From Streptomyces huiliensis (GTDB taxonomy: Bacteria; Actinomycetota; Actinomycetes; Streptomycetales; Streptomycetaceae): a DNA stretch of 64,000 nucleotides. Below the pieces are notes generated by a model that did no database searches, was not told where the DNA came from, and saw only the letters and a list, made by a program, of their open reading frames with translations. Positions 18,610-26,783 of the stretch are shown piece after piece. The stretch lies in the NCBI RefSeq assembly GCF_020037025.1, contig NZ_JAIQLH010000021.1, positions 1 to 64,000 of the forward strand, read 5' to 3'. Positions within the stretch are counted from its first letter, which is position 1. Each line of letters begins with the position of its first letter. Made by a program: the position numbers and the translations under genes.

Positions 18610-19224
18610 ATGTCCGTACTTCCCATGGTGTTCACCAGCGGCTGGGCGAGCGGGATCAACGCCTACGCGGTGGTCCTGCTGCTCGGCCTGTTCGGCAGGG
18701 CCGGTGTCGGCGAGGACGTGCCCGAGGCGCTGCAGCGCCCCGAGGTGCTGATCGTCGCCGGTGTGCTGTTCCTCTGCGAGGCCGTCGCCGACAAGGTCCC
18801 GTACGTGGACACGGTGTGGGACGCGGTCCACACCCTCGTCCGGCCCGCCTGCGGGGCGATGGTCGGTGCGCTGCTGGCCGGGCAGACCGGCGGTTCGGTG
18901 TCGGAGGTGGCCTACGGGGCGCTGGGCGGGACGACGGCGCTGGTGATGCACCTGGTGAAGATGAGCACGCGGATGGCGGTCAACAGCTCGCCGGAGCCGC
19001 TGAGCAACATCCTGGTGAGCGTCGCCGAGGACCTGGGCGTGGCCGCCCTCGTGGTCTTCGCCCTGTTCCACCCGGTGGTCGCGGCAAGCATCGCGGGGAC
19101 GCTGCTGGTCCTGGGGATCGGGACGGTGGTGATCCTGTGGCGCCGGGTGCGCGCGTTCCGGGAGCGGCGCAAGGAGCGGAAGGCGGCGCGGCGGGAGGGG
19201 CGTACGGCGGCCCCGGCGGCGTAG
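18610..19224 (+). CDS. DUF4126 domain-containing membrane protein
   Basis: A 204 aa integral membrane protein with about four or five helices, conserved-looking segments GWASGINAYAVVLLLGLFGR at the N-terminus and NSSPEPLSNILVS in the middle, both typical of DUF4126, and a basic C-terminal tail. The predicted leaderless ATG at 18610 fits the start of conservation. Function unknown. It is followed by a 24 bp tandem repeat that separates it from the CrtI-like gene. Confidence 0.88.
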   Translation: MSVLPMVFTSGWASGINAYAVVLLLGLFGRAGVGEDVPEALQRPEVLIVAGVLFLCEAVADKVPYVDTVWDAVHTLVRPACGAMVGALLAGQTGGSVSEVAYGALGGTTALVMHLVKMSTRMAVNSSPEPLSNILVSVAEDLGVAALVVFALFHPVVAASIAGTLLVLGIGTVVILWRRVRAFRERRKERKAARREGRTAAPAA

Positions 19225-19296
19225 GACGAGGCGGGACCGGCGGCGTTGGACGAGGCGGGACCGGCGGCGTTGGACGAGGCGGGACCGGCGGCGTTT
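19225..19296 (+). repeat. 24 bp tandem repeat (3 copies) between two genes
   Basis: Units 19225-19248, 19249-19272 and 19273-19296 begin GACGAGGCGGGACCGGCGGC; the third differs at its last base. The array begins right after the DUF4126 stop codon and ends about 12 bp before the -10 of the next gene, so it fills the upstream promoter region. Confidence 0.95.
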
Positions 19297-19307
19297 CCGG
19301 TTCCGGA

Positions 19308-19313
19308 TAAGGT
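19308..19313 (+). promoter_or_regulatory. -10 hexamer of CrtI-like gene (leaderless)
   Basis: TAAGGT lies 7 nt before the ATG at 19321, with no ribosome-binding site between. The upstream promoter region is filled by the 24 bp repeat array. Confidence 0.5.
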
Positions 19314-19320
19314 CGGCCGC

Positions 19321-20790
19321 ATGGCACGAATTGCGGTGATCGGCGCCGGCATGGGCGCCATGGCGGCGGCGGCCCGGCTGGCCGTCGCCGGGCACACGGT
19401 GACGGTGTACGAGCGCGGGGAGACCCACGGCGGAGGCGTCGGGCGGTTTGCCCGCGACGGCTTCGTCTTCGACACGGGACCGCAGCTGCTGCACCTGCCG
19501 GCCGTCTACCGCGACCTCTTCGTCAAGACCGGCAAGGAGTCCCTGGAGCAGAGCCTCGGCCTCACCCAGGTGGACCCGGCCGGCGCCCACCTCTTCCCGG
19601 ACGGGACGGCCTTCGCGCTGCCCAACGCCTCGCGCGCCGGCGTCGTCCGGGCACTGGACGAGGCGGTGGGCCCGGGCGCGGGCGAGCGCTGGAGCGACCT
19701 GGTCAACCGGGCCCGGGAGGCGTGGGACGCGACCCGCCGCCCGCTGCTGGAGGAGCCGCTGAGCGCGGACCCGGCGGAACGGGCGGCCCTGGCCCGCGAC
19801 CCCTACCCGGCCCCGCGCCGGCGCGGCCTCTTCCGGCGGAGCGCGCCTGCCACCCTCGCGGCCGTCGCGGAGCGGGAGTTGCGCGACCCCCGGCTCACGG
19901 CCCTCCTGGAGAGCCACGCCCTCGCCCACGGCCTCGACCCGCGCACCGCGCCGGCGAGCGCCACCGTCCTGCCGTACCTGGAGCAGACCTTCGGCAGCTG
20001 GTACGTGGCCGGCGGCCTGCGTGGCCTCGCCGACGCGCTGCACCGGCGGTGCGTGGCCCGGCGCGTGGAGTTCCGGTTCGGGGCCGAGGTGACCGGTGTG
20101 GTCGAGGAGGACGGCCGCGCGGCGGGCGTCCGACTCGCGGACGGAACCGTGGAGGAGGCGGCGTTCGTCGTCTCCGGCGCTCCGGATCCCGCTTCGGCGG
20201 CGCCTCCGCGTCCCGGCCGGTTCACCGTCTTCCTCGCCCTGCGCGGCGGGCGGGCGGCGGGGGCCGTACACCGCACGGTCGTCCACGCTCCCTCGCGTGA
20301 CCGCGAGTTGGCGGGCGTCTTCGACGCGGCCGGCACCGATTACGTGCCGACCGTCACGGTCTACCGCCCCGACGACCCGTCCGTCCGCCCCGACGACGAC
20401 CACGAGGCCGTCACCCTCACGGCGACGGTCGCTCCTCACGGGCGCGTGGACTGGACGGACGGCGAGGTGGTGGCCGCGTTCGCCGACCGCATGCTTCTTG
20501 CCGCGGAGGCGGCCGTTCCTGGGCTGGCGGGGCGGGTTCTGTGGCGTGAGGTGCGGACTCCGGCCGACACGGAGCGGGTTACGGGAGCTCCTGGTGGGGG
20601 TGTGCCGGCGCCGGCGTTGAGTGGGGGCGAGGGGGCGTTCCTGTTCCCCTCGAACTCGGGAGAGATGCCCGGAACTTACGGGGTGGGCGGGTTTGCCCAT
20701 CCTGGGGGCGGTTTGGCCCATGCGGGGATGTCGGGGGCGTTGGTGGCGGGGCTGATCGTGGAGGGTGCGGGGTTCCGGGGTTCGCAGTGA
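19321..20790 (+). CDS. phytoene desaturase (CrtI)-like NAD(P)/FAD oxidoreductase
   Basis: A 489 aa flavoprotein with the N-terminal dinucleotide-binding motif VIGAGMGAMAAAARL (about 5-19), the YERGE...GGG...GRF segment and the CrtI-type pattern FDTGPQLL. The C-terminus carries the GTYGVGGFAHPGGGLAHAG stretch typical of this superfamily. Members act on carotenoids or other isoprenoids, but no other carotenoid gene is in view, so the substrate is unknown. The leaderless ATG at 19321 is preferred over an upstream ATG in the repeat array. Confidence 0.85.
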   Translation: MARIAVIGAGMGAMAAAARLAVAGHTVTVYERGETHGGGVGRFARDGFVFDTGPQLLHLPAVYRDLFVKTGKESLEQSLGLTQVDPAGAHLFPDGTAFALPNASRAGVVRALDEAVGPGAGERWSDLVNRAREAWDATRRPLLEEPLSADPAERAALARDPYPAPRRRGLFRRSAPATLAAVAERELRDPRLTALLESHALAHGLDPRTAPASATVLPYLEQTFGSWYVAGGLRGLADALHRRCVARRVEFRFGAEVTGVVEEDGRAAGVRLADGTVEEAAFVVSGAPDPASAAPPRPGRFTVFLALRGGRAAGAVHRTVVHAPSRDRELAGVFDAAGTDYVPTVTVYRPDDPSVRPDDDHEAVTLTATVAPHGRVDWTDGEVVAAFADRMLLAAEAAVPGLAGRVLWREVRTPADTERVTGAPGGGVPAPALSGGEGAFLFPSNSGEMPGTYGVGGFAHPGGGLAHAGMSGALVAGLIVEGAGFRGSQ

Positions 20791-20794
20791 GGGT

Positions 20795-21005
20795 TGCCCC
20801 TGTCCCGCCCCTTCGCCGTTTCCTGGGGCTGACGCCCCAGCCCCCGAAACCGCGCTCCGCGCGGTTGTCCTCAAACGTCGGACGGGCTTGATAGTGCGCC
20901 CGGGCGCACGTCAGCCTGTCCGGCGTTTGAGGACGAGCGGCGGAGCCGCGACAAGGGGGTCTGGGGCAGAGCCCCAGGAAACGGTGAAAGGGCGGGACCG
21001 GGGCG
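20795..21005. repeat. dispersed inverted-repeat element, copy 2
   Basis: Lies between the convergent CrtI-like and membrane-protein genes. Outer arms start TGCCCCTGTCCCGCCCC and end GGTGAAAGGGCGGGACCGGG. The inner arms carry ...TCAAACGTCGGACGGGCT and AGCCTGTCCGGCGTTTGAGG, separated by a variant spacer. Probable two-way terminator. Confidence 0.8.
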
Positions 21006-21008
21006 CCC

Positions 21009-21896
21009 TCAATACCCGTACCCCTGCGGCGGAGCCGGCGGCGGCGGTGCCTGCCCGTCGCCGGAGGGCCGCTGCTGCGGCACCCACACCCCGCCCGGCG
21101 GGGTGTCCATGTCGTACTGCCCGTGCCCGTACGGTCCGTGCTGCTGCGGATACGCGGCCGTCTGCTGCCCGTACATGTCGTACGACGGCTGCTGCTCGTA
21201 CCCGGGCGCGGGCGGCACCCCGGCGCCGATGTACGGGTCGGAGTACGCCGCGTACTGCCCCTGACCCTGCCCCTGGCCGTAGTCGTAACCGCCGCCGCCG
21301 AACACCGAAGCCGCCTCCTCGACGACCGGGAAGGCCGCCGTGTCACCCGGACCGGGCGGCGCCGGGGGGCCGGAGGCCGCGGGCCCGTCGGAGGGCTGCT
21401 GGGGAACCGTCGGCATCATGGTCGTCGCGGCTCCCGCCTCCGCCGCCGTCAGCCGCTTGCGGGCGGCGCCCGGCGTACCGGGAGCGGGCGGCGCGGCCGC
21501 GGACTCGGCCGCAGGAGCGGACGGCTCGGCGGCCGCACCGCGCCCGGGCCGGCCGCCGCGCCGCCGCCCACCGCCGGAAGCACGGGAAGCACGGGAAGTA
21601 CCGGAAGCACGGGAAGCCCCGCGAGGAGCCTCGTCCCGCCCCTTCCGCCGCAGCGCCCAGCCCGCCGAGAAGCCGCGCCGGAACGACAGCGTCACGTAGA
21701 CCTGGCCGATGGCGAACGCGACGGCGCCGACGGCGATGACGACCACGGAGGGCAGGACGACGCCGGCCACCACCCCGAGGAAGCCGGTGAACGCGAGCAG
21801 CCTCCACCGCAGTCGGGCCTTCTCCTGAAACAGCACTTCGCCGAGCAGCCACAGCCCGACGGCGCCGAACGCGATGTAGAGGACCGTCCAGCCCAT
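21009..21896 (-). CDS. membrane protein with Gly/Tyr/Gln-rich C-terminal tail
   Basis: A 295 aa protein with three N-terminal transmembrane helices (about 1-20, 33-50 and 52-68), then a basic linker rich in S-R-A repeats (about 95-115) and a long low-complexity tail rich in Pro, Gly, Gln and Tyr (about 200-295). The tail is presumably disordered. ATG 21896 has a GGAGGGG site. It lies 40 nt downstream of metF on the same strand, so it may be co-transcribed. Function unknown. Confidence 0.75.
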   Translation of the reverse strand: MGWTVLYIAFGAVGLWLLGEVLFQEKARLRWRLLAFTGFLGVVAGVVLPSVVVIAVGAVAFAIGQVYVTLSFRRGFSAGWALRRKGRDEAPRGASRASGTSRASRASGGGRRRGGRPGRGAAAEPSAPAAESAAAPPAPGTPGAARKRLTAAEAGAATTMMPTVPQQPSDGPAASGPPAPPGPGDTAAFPVVEEAASVFGGGGYDYGQGQGQGQYAAYSDPYIGAGVPPAPGYEQQPSYDMYGQQTAAYPQQHGPYGHGQYDMDTPPGGVWVPQQRPSGDGQAPPPPAPPQGYGY

Positions 21897-21936
21897 GAAT
21901 CGCCCCTCCAGTCCGGCCGCCGCGACCGGCGGGCCG

Positions 21937-22854
21937 TCAGGACCGCTGGTGCAGTCCCAGGTTCTCGTAGATTTCCAAGGTGGCCGTGGAGTGGTTCAGG
22001 GTAATGAAGTGCAGCCCCGGAGTCTCCTCGGCCATCAACCGGGCACACAGCTCCGTCGCGTACTCGATCCCGATCGAGCGTACAGCCGCCGGGTCGTCCT
22101 CCACCGCGCGGATCCGCTCCGCGAGGTCCGCGGGGAACGCGGCGTTGCTGAGCTGCGCGAACCGTTCGATCTGCCGGACGTTGGTGACGGGCATGATCTC
22201 GGGGATGATCGGCGTCTCGCAGCCGGCGGCGTGGACGCGGTCGCGGAGCCGCAGGTAGTCCTCAGCGTGGAAGAACATCTGGGTGATGGCGAAGTCGGCG
22301 CCCGCCCGGCACTTGTCGACGAAGTGGCGGACGTCGGTGTCCCAGTCGGTGGAGCGCGGGTGCATCTCGGGGAAGGCCGCGACGCCCACGCAGAAGTCGC
22401 CGGACTCCTTGATGAGCCGCACCAGTTCGACGGCGTAGTGCAACCCCTTGGGGTGACGCACCCAGTCCCCGGTGGGGTCGCCGGGCGGGTCGCCGCGCAG
22501 GGCGAGCATGTTGCGGATGCCGACGTCGGCGTACTGGCCGATGACGTTGCGCAGTTCGGCCACGGAGTGGTTGACGGCGGTGAGGTGGGCGACGGGGGTG
22601 AGGGTGGTGTCGGTCGCGATGCGCTCGGTCACCCGGACGGTGCCCTCGCGGGAGGAGCCGCCGGCGCCGTAGGTCACGGAGACGAAGGTGGGCGCGACCG
22701 CTTCGATCCGCCGGATGGCGTTCCAGAGCGTCCGCTCGCCCTTCTCGGTCTTGGGGGCCGCGAATTCGAAGGAGTACGAACGCTCGCCTGAAGCGAGCAG
22801 GTCACGCACGGTACGGGCGTGATCCGTCCTGGTGGAGGCAGTGCCAAGGGCCAT
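21937..22854 (-). CDS. metF: methylenetetrahydrofolate reductase [NAD(P)H]
   Basis: FAD enzyme reducing 5,10-methylene-THF to 5-methyl-THF for methionine synthesis. The 305 aa protein spans the single TIM-barrel domain of bacterial Met[18 protein letters not shown] near 30-46 (catalytic Glu), [14 protein letters not shown], the folate-binding [10 protein letters not shown] and FFHAEDY. The ATG at 22854 is set by a -10 element 7 nt upstream. The membrane protein downstream may share its transcript. Confidence 0.95.
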   Translation of the reverse strand: MALGTASTRTDHARTVRDLLASGERSYSFEFAAPKTEKGERTLWNAIRRIEAVAPTFVSVTYGAGGSSREGTVRVTERIATDTTLTPVAHLTAVNHSVAELRNVIGQYADVGIRNMLALRGDPPGDPTGDWVRHPKGLHYAVELVRLIKESGDFCVGVAAFPEMHPRSTDWDTDVRHFVDKCRAGADFAITQMFFHAEDYLRLRDRVHAAGCETPIIPEIMPVTNVRQIERFAQLSNAAFPADLAERIRAVEDDPAAVRSIGIEYATELCARLMAEETPGLHFITLNHSTATLEIYENLGLHQRS

Positions 22855-22861
22855 ACCGGTC

Positions 22862-22892
22862 AAGTTAACCAGCGGGGTGACGATCTTCCCAA
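22862..22892 (-). promoter_or_regulatory. metF promoter (leaderless)
   Basis: On the minus strand a TTGGGA -35 (22892-22887) and TAACTT -10 (22867-22862) are 19 bp apart. The -10 ends 7 nt before the metF ATG, so the mRNA probably begins at the start codon. No SAM or cobalamin riboswitch fits in such a short leader. Confidence 0.5.
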
Positions 22893-23019
22893 GCACTGTC
22901 CACGATCTGGCCGCTTCCCGGCCCCGGGTGTCCGGTACGCCCTGCCCCGCCTTCCCCGGACCCTGCCCAAACACCGACTTTCCGGATTTTCCCGGACCGG
23001 CGGAAAGGATTCCGCCTTG

Positions 23020-23691
23020 ATGCCTACGTCTCGCGAGGCAGGGGGGGAGCGGGTCCGGGTGGCGCGCTTCGTGGTCCTTCCGGACTGCGACGACGCGCTC
23101 TCCGCGGCCCCCTCCCTCATCCGCCAGGACACCCGGACCACCCCCCACCCCTCCGGCCGGCCCTGGATCGCCGGCCACTGGCACGACGGGGACGTCACCG
23201 CCGTACGGGCCGGCCGGGCCGCGCTGGCGGTGATCGGCTGCTGCCCCGTCCGGCCCGAGGAGCTCCGGCGCCGGGCCGACGTGCTGCGCGACCTGACCGC
23301 CCTGGACGGCCTGGCCCGCGCGCTCCCCGGCAGCTTCCACCTGGTGGCCGCGCTGGACGGCGCCGTCCGGGTCCAGGGCACGGCCTCCGGCCTGCGGCTG
23401 GTCTTCCGGGCCACCGTCGGCGGCGTCGAGGTGGCCGCCGGCGACGCACTGCCGCTCGCCGGCGCCCTGGACTCCGCGCCCGACGAGGAGGAACTGGCCG
23501 TCCGCCTGCTGTGGCCGGTCCCGCACCCCCTCTTCGCCACGTCGCTCTGGCGCGGCGTCACCGCCGTCCCCGCCGAGGACGCCCTGTACGTGTCCCGCGA
23601 CGGGCGCTCCGTCCGGCACTCCCGCTGGTGGGCGCCGCCCGAACCGGTGCGCTCGATGTCCGGCGGCGCGACGACTACTTCAGCCGGCTGA
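23020..23691 (+). pseudogene. truncated lasso-peptide cyclase (asparagine synthetase-like), N-terminal domain only
   Basis: The reading frame resembles the N-terminal glutaminase-like domain of lasso-peptide macrolactam synthetases: a start near [11 protein letters not shown], then [29 protein letters not shown], and ending [16 protein letters not shown]...WWAPPEP. The C-terminal ATP-dependent synthetase domain (several hundred residues) is absent. Right after WWAPPEP the frame changes. A second frame (stop at 23738) then encodes a short C-terminal piece, [14 protein letters not shown], that ends GTGA-coupled to the transporter, as if a deletion fused the cyclase to the last codons of the gene before the exporter. 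Lasso origin is inferred from resemblance and from the adjacent exporter remnant. Confidence 0.65.
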
Positions 23692-23734
23692 TCACCGTGG
23701 CCCCCGGCCCGGCGGCCCGGCGACGGCCCCTGCC

Positions 23735-24897
23735 GTGACGGCAGCCGGGACCAGGCGCCGGCCGGGCGCGGTCCGCACGGTGTTCCGGCTGACCGCGGGG
23801 CACCGCCCGGCGCTCGTCACCGCCACCGTCCTCACCCCGGTGGGCTCGGCGCTCGGCCTCGCGCAGCCGCTGCTCGCGCAGCGGATCGTGGACGCGAGCG
23901 CGGACGGCCGCCTGCTGTGGCCGCTGCTCTTCCTGGCCGCGCTGTTCGTGGCCGAGGCCGGCACGGCGGCGGTGGGCCGCTTCGTCCTGGAGCGGATGGG
24001 CGAGGGCGTCGTCCGCGGGCTGCGCCACCGGCTGGCCGGCCGGCTGCTGCGGCTGGAGATGCGCGAGTACGAGCGTCACCGGACCGGCGACCTCGTCTCC
24101 CGCGTCACCGTCGACACCACCGTGCTGCGCGAGGTCGTCTCCCAGGCCCTGGTGGACCTGGTCACCGGCGCGCCGGCCTCGGCGGGCGCGGTGGCGCTGA
24201 CGCTCTGGCTCGACCCGCTCCGGCTGCTCCTGGTCGCCCTCACGGTGGCGGCGGCCGCCGCGGTGGTGACCTGTGTGCCCACCGGGATCCGCACGGCGTC
24301 GGAGCGGACGCAGCACGCCGTCGGGGCCATCGCGGCGGATCTCGAACGGGTCCTGGGCGCCCTGCCGATGGTCCGGGTGCACCGCGCGGAGGAACGGGCG
24401 CGCATCGCCGTCGTCGACCAGAACACCCACGTCGTCCACGGCTCGCTGTGGGACAACATCACCTACGCGGCACCGGGGGCGAGCCGTGCCGAGGTACGGC
24501 GGGTGGTCGAACTCGCGCGGCTAGCCGAGGTGGTGGACCGGCTGCCGGGCGGGCTCACGGGCCGGTCGGGGAGCGCGGCGCGACCCTGTCCGGCGGCGAG
24601 CGGCAGCGGGTGGCGCTGGCCCGGGCCCTGCTCACCCGCCCCGCGCTGCTGCTGGACGAGCCGACGTCGCAGCTCGACGCGGTCAACGAGCTGGCGCTGG
24701 GGCGGGTGATGCGCGAGATCACCGAGGAGTGCGCGCTGCTGGTGATCGCCCACCGGCTGTCCACCGTGCAGAACGCCGACCGCATCGTCGTCCTGCACGA
24801 GGGCCGGGCCGTCGCCTCGGGCCGGCACGAGGAGCTGCTGTCCGGCTGTGCCGCCTACCGCGAACTGGCGGCGGCACAGATGCTGCGGATGGGCTGA
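23735..24897 (+). pseudogene. ABC exporter (permease-ATPase) with internal deletion and frameshift
   Basis: Starts at GTG 23735 with a normal exporter membrane domain (about 200 aa), then jumps near 24395-24412 from RVHRAEERA straight to [18 protein letters not shown], which belongs after Walker A. The rest of the membrane domain and the Walker A P-loop are therefore lost. Near 24563 one base is missing: LPGGLTG continues out of frame while the other frame reads [20 protein letters not shown] and on through a normal [12 protein letters not shown]alker B to the stop at 24897. It cannot encode a working ATPase. A transporter of this type exports lasso peptides in intact clusters. Confidence 0.85.
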
Positions 24898-24904
24898 GAC
24901 GGGG

Positions 24905-25405
24905 TCAGCCGCCGAGCTTCGGCAGGCCGGGCAGGTTGATGCTGCCGTCGTCGCCCTGCCGCGTGAAGGTCTCCCTCGGCCCGCCCTCCCAGAAGACCAC
25001 CAGGGAGGTGGCGTCCGACTTCTCGATGAGGCCCATGGTGCGCTTGTCGCTTTTGTCCGTGCAGTCGTCGAGCTTGAATGACTTGCCGTTGACCGTGCCG
25101 GTGCAGGTGCGCTTGCCGTCGTGCGACACCAGGGCCGCGAACCCGCCGCCAATGCTCAGGGCCATCGGCCCGTCGGAGGTCTGCGCCAGGTAGACGCCCT
25201 CGGGGGAGCCGGCGGCGGGCTTGCCCTTGGAGCCGCCGCCCTTCGCGCCCTCACTCGGAGCGGCGGACCGCCCCACCGACTGCTCCGGCTTGACGTCGGC
25301 CTTCTTGCCGCCCTTGTCGTCCTTGTCGCCGCTCCCGCTCGAACACCCCGTCATCAGCACCGCGGCGATGAGCGCCGCCCCCGTGACCTGTGCCGCCTTG
25401 CGCAC
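24905..25405 (-). CDS. putative lipoprotein
   Basis: A 166 aa secreted lipoprotein: a signal peptide with hydrophobic core VTGAALIAAVL and lipobox LMTGC put the lipidated Cys at residue 21. A Lys/Gly/Asp-rich linker (about 22-75) leads to a compact domain (about 78-150) with two Cys (CTG..., DDC) that may pair. The chosen GTG at 25405 has GGAGGGGG upstream. It converges on the transporter pseudogene with an 8 nt gap. Function unknown. Confidence 0.85.
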   Translation of the reverse strand: MRKAAQVTGAALIAAVLMTGCSSGSGDKDDKGGKKADVKPEQSVGRSAAPSEGAKGGGSKGKPAAGSPEGVYLAQTSDGPMALSIGGGFAALVSHDGKRTCTGTVNGKSFKLDDCTDKSDKRTMGLIEKSDATSLVVFWEGGPRETFTRQGDDGSINLPGLPKLGG

Positions 25406-25474
25406 TGCCTGTCCCCCTCCGTCGTGTTCCGAACGCCCATAATCGAACGCCCGCACGACAACCTACCGGAGGTG

Positions 25475-26152
25475 TCAGTCGCGCTCGCGGATCCGGCGGG
25501 CCAGGCGGGCCGCGGCGTCGCCGGGGTCGTCGGCCTCGGTGAGGGCGCGGACGACGACGACGCGCCGGGCGCCGGCGTCGAGGACCTGGTCGAGGTTGCC
25601 CTCGTCGATGCCGCCGATGGCGAACCAGGGCCGCTCGGGCCGCAGCGCGGCGGTGTGCCGCACCAGGGAGAGGCCGGGCGCGGGGCGGCCGGGCTTGGTG
25701 GGGGTGGGCCAGCAGGGGCCGGTGCAGAAGTAGTCGACGCCCGGCTCGCGGATCGCCGCCTCGGCCTCGGCTTCGCTGTGCGTGGAGCGGCCGATCAGCA
25801 CGTCGTCGCCGAGGATGGCGCGCGCGGCGGGTACGGGGAGGTCGCCCTGGCCCAGGTGCAGGACGTCGGAGCGGATGGCGTGGGCGACGTCGGCGCGGTC
25901 GTTCACCGCGAGGAGCCTGCCGTGCCGGCGGGCGGCGTCGGCCAGGACGGCCAGGTGCTCCAGCTCCTCGCCGGCCTCCATGCCCTTGTCGCGGAGCTGC
26001 ACGATGTCGACGCCGCCGGCGAGGACGGCGTCCAGGAACTCGGGGAGGTCGCCCTGGCGCTTGCGCGCGTCGGTGCACAGGTACAGCCGGGCACCCGCGA
26101 GGGCCTCCCGGGCCGTCGGGGCGTGCGGAAGCGTACGGGCGGTGGCGGACAT
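25475..26152 (-). CDS. thiE: thiamine-phosphate synthase ThiE
   Basis: Joins the pyrimidine (HMP-PP) and thiazole phosphate halves of thiamine. The 225 aa TIM-barrel has the expected QLRDKGM pyrophosphate-contact motif, [17 protein letters not shown], a GP(C)W(P)T region ([11 protein letters not shown]) and the phosphate-binding FAIGGI. The start ATG at 26152 is where conservation begins. It is not in the thiO-thiS-thiG operon, which is divergent about 2.1 kb away behind a TPP riboswitch. Confidence 0.95.
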   Translation of the reverse strand: MSATARTLPHAPTAREALAGARLYLCTDARKRQGDLPEFLDAVLAGGVDIVQLRDKGMEAGEELEHLAVLADAARRHGRLLAVNDRADVAHAIRSDVLHLGQGDLPVPAARAILGDDVLIGRSTHSEAEAEAAIREPGVDYFCTGPCWPTPTKPGRPAPGLSLVRHTAALRPERPWFAIGGIDEGNLDQVLDAGARRVVVVRALTEADDPGDAAARLARRIRERD

Positions 26153-26230
26153 CGGGTTTCCCCCCGGGGTCGGCGGTGCGCGGACGGGACGGGCCCGGCC
26201 GCGCACCGCGGGCGGTTCACTGCGGAACGG

Positions 26231-26596
26231 TCAGACGGCGAGCGCCTGGGCGCGCCGCTTCACCTCCGTGCCGCGATTCTCCCGCAGCGCCTGCGCGGGC
26301 GTGCCCGGCAGGGTCGGGTCGGGAGTGAACAGCCACTCCAGCATCTCCTCGTCGGTGAACCCGTCGTCCTTCAGCAGGGTCAGGGTCCCGGCCAGGCCCT
26401 TCACCACCTTGCCTTCGGCGATGAAGTCGGCGGGTACCTGGAGCACCCGGTTCTCCCCGCGGCGCACGGCGATCAGCTGGCCCTCCTTCACCAGCTGCCG
26501 TACGCGCGTCACCTCCACGTCGAGCATCTCGGCGATGTCGGGGAGGGTGAGCCACTTGGGGACGAGAGCGTCGGTCTTCGTGTCAATCTCGGTCAC
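26231..26596 (-). CDS. Rv2175c family DNA-binding protein
   Basis: A 121 aa protein with an N-terminal winged or MerR-like helix-turn-helix (about 14-50; WLTLPDIAEMLDVEVTRVRQL) and a small C-terminal domain. The M. tuberculosis homologue Rv2175c binds DNA and is phosphorylated by the neighbouring kinase PknL; the N-terminal TEIDTKTD stretch has Thr residues that could serve in the same way here. A PASTA kinase lies about 4 kb away. The GTG at 26596 is chosen from conservation; the open frame extends upstream into the repeat element. Confidence 0.88.
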   Translation of the reverse strand: MTEIDTKTDALVPKWLTLPDIAEMLDVEVTRVRQLVKEGQLIAVRRGENRVLQVPADFIAEGKVVKGLAGTLTLLKDDGFTDEEMLEWLFTPDPTLPGTPAQALRENRGTEVKRRAQALAV

Positions 26597-26652
26597 GGGA
26601 CAAGCCTGCCATCCGCCACGGACACCCGGTACCCGGGGACACCCGGGGGTGT

Positions 26653-26780
26653 CGTTTCCTGGGGCTGCGCCCCGGGCGTGCACATCAGCCCGTCCGGCGT
26701 TTGAGGACGAGCGGCGAAGCCGCGATCAGGGGGTCTGGGGGCTTGCCCTCAGGAAACGGCGAAAGGGCGGGACCGGGGCA
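26653..26780. repeat. dispersed inverted-repeat element, copy 3 (left part truncated)
   Basis: A half-element: it lacks the outer left arm and begins GTTTCCTGGGGCTGCGCCCC, but keeps the inner CAGCCCGTCCGGCGTTTGAGG and the right end GAAAGGGCGGGACCGGGGCA. It sits between two genes in the same direction (downstream of the FAD oxidoreductase, upstream of the Rv2175c gene). Confidence 0.75.
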
Positions 26781-26783
26781 ACC

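Noticed and set aside
22855..23019. Riboswitch upstream of metF, or a lasso precursor peptide in the metF/cyclase gap
   Set aside because: metF appears leaderless, leaving no room for a SAM or B12 aptamer, and no short frame with a ribosome-binding site and a lasso-like leader/core was found.
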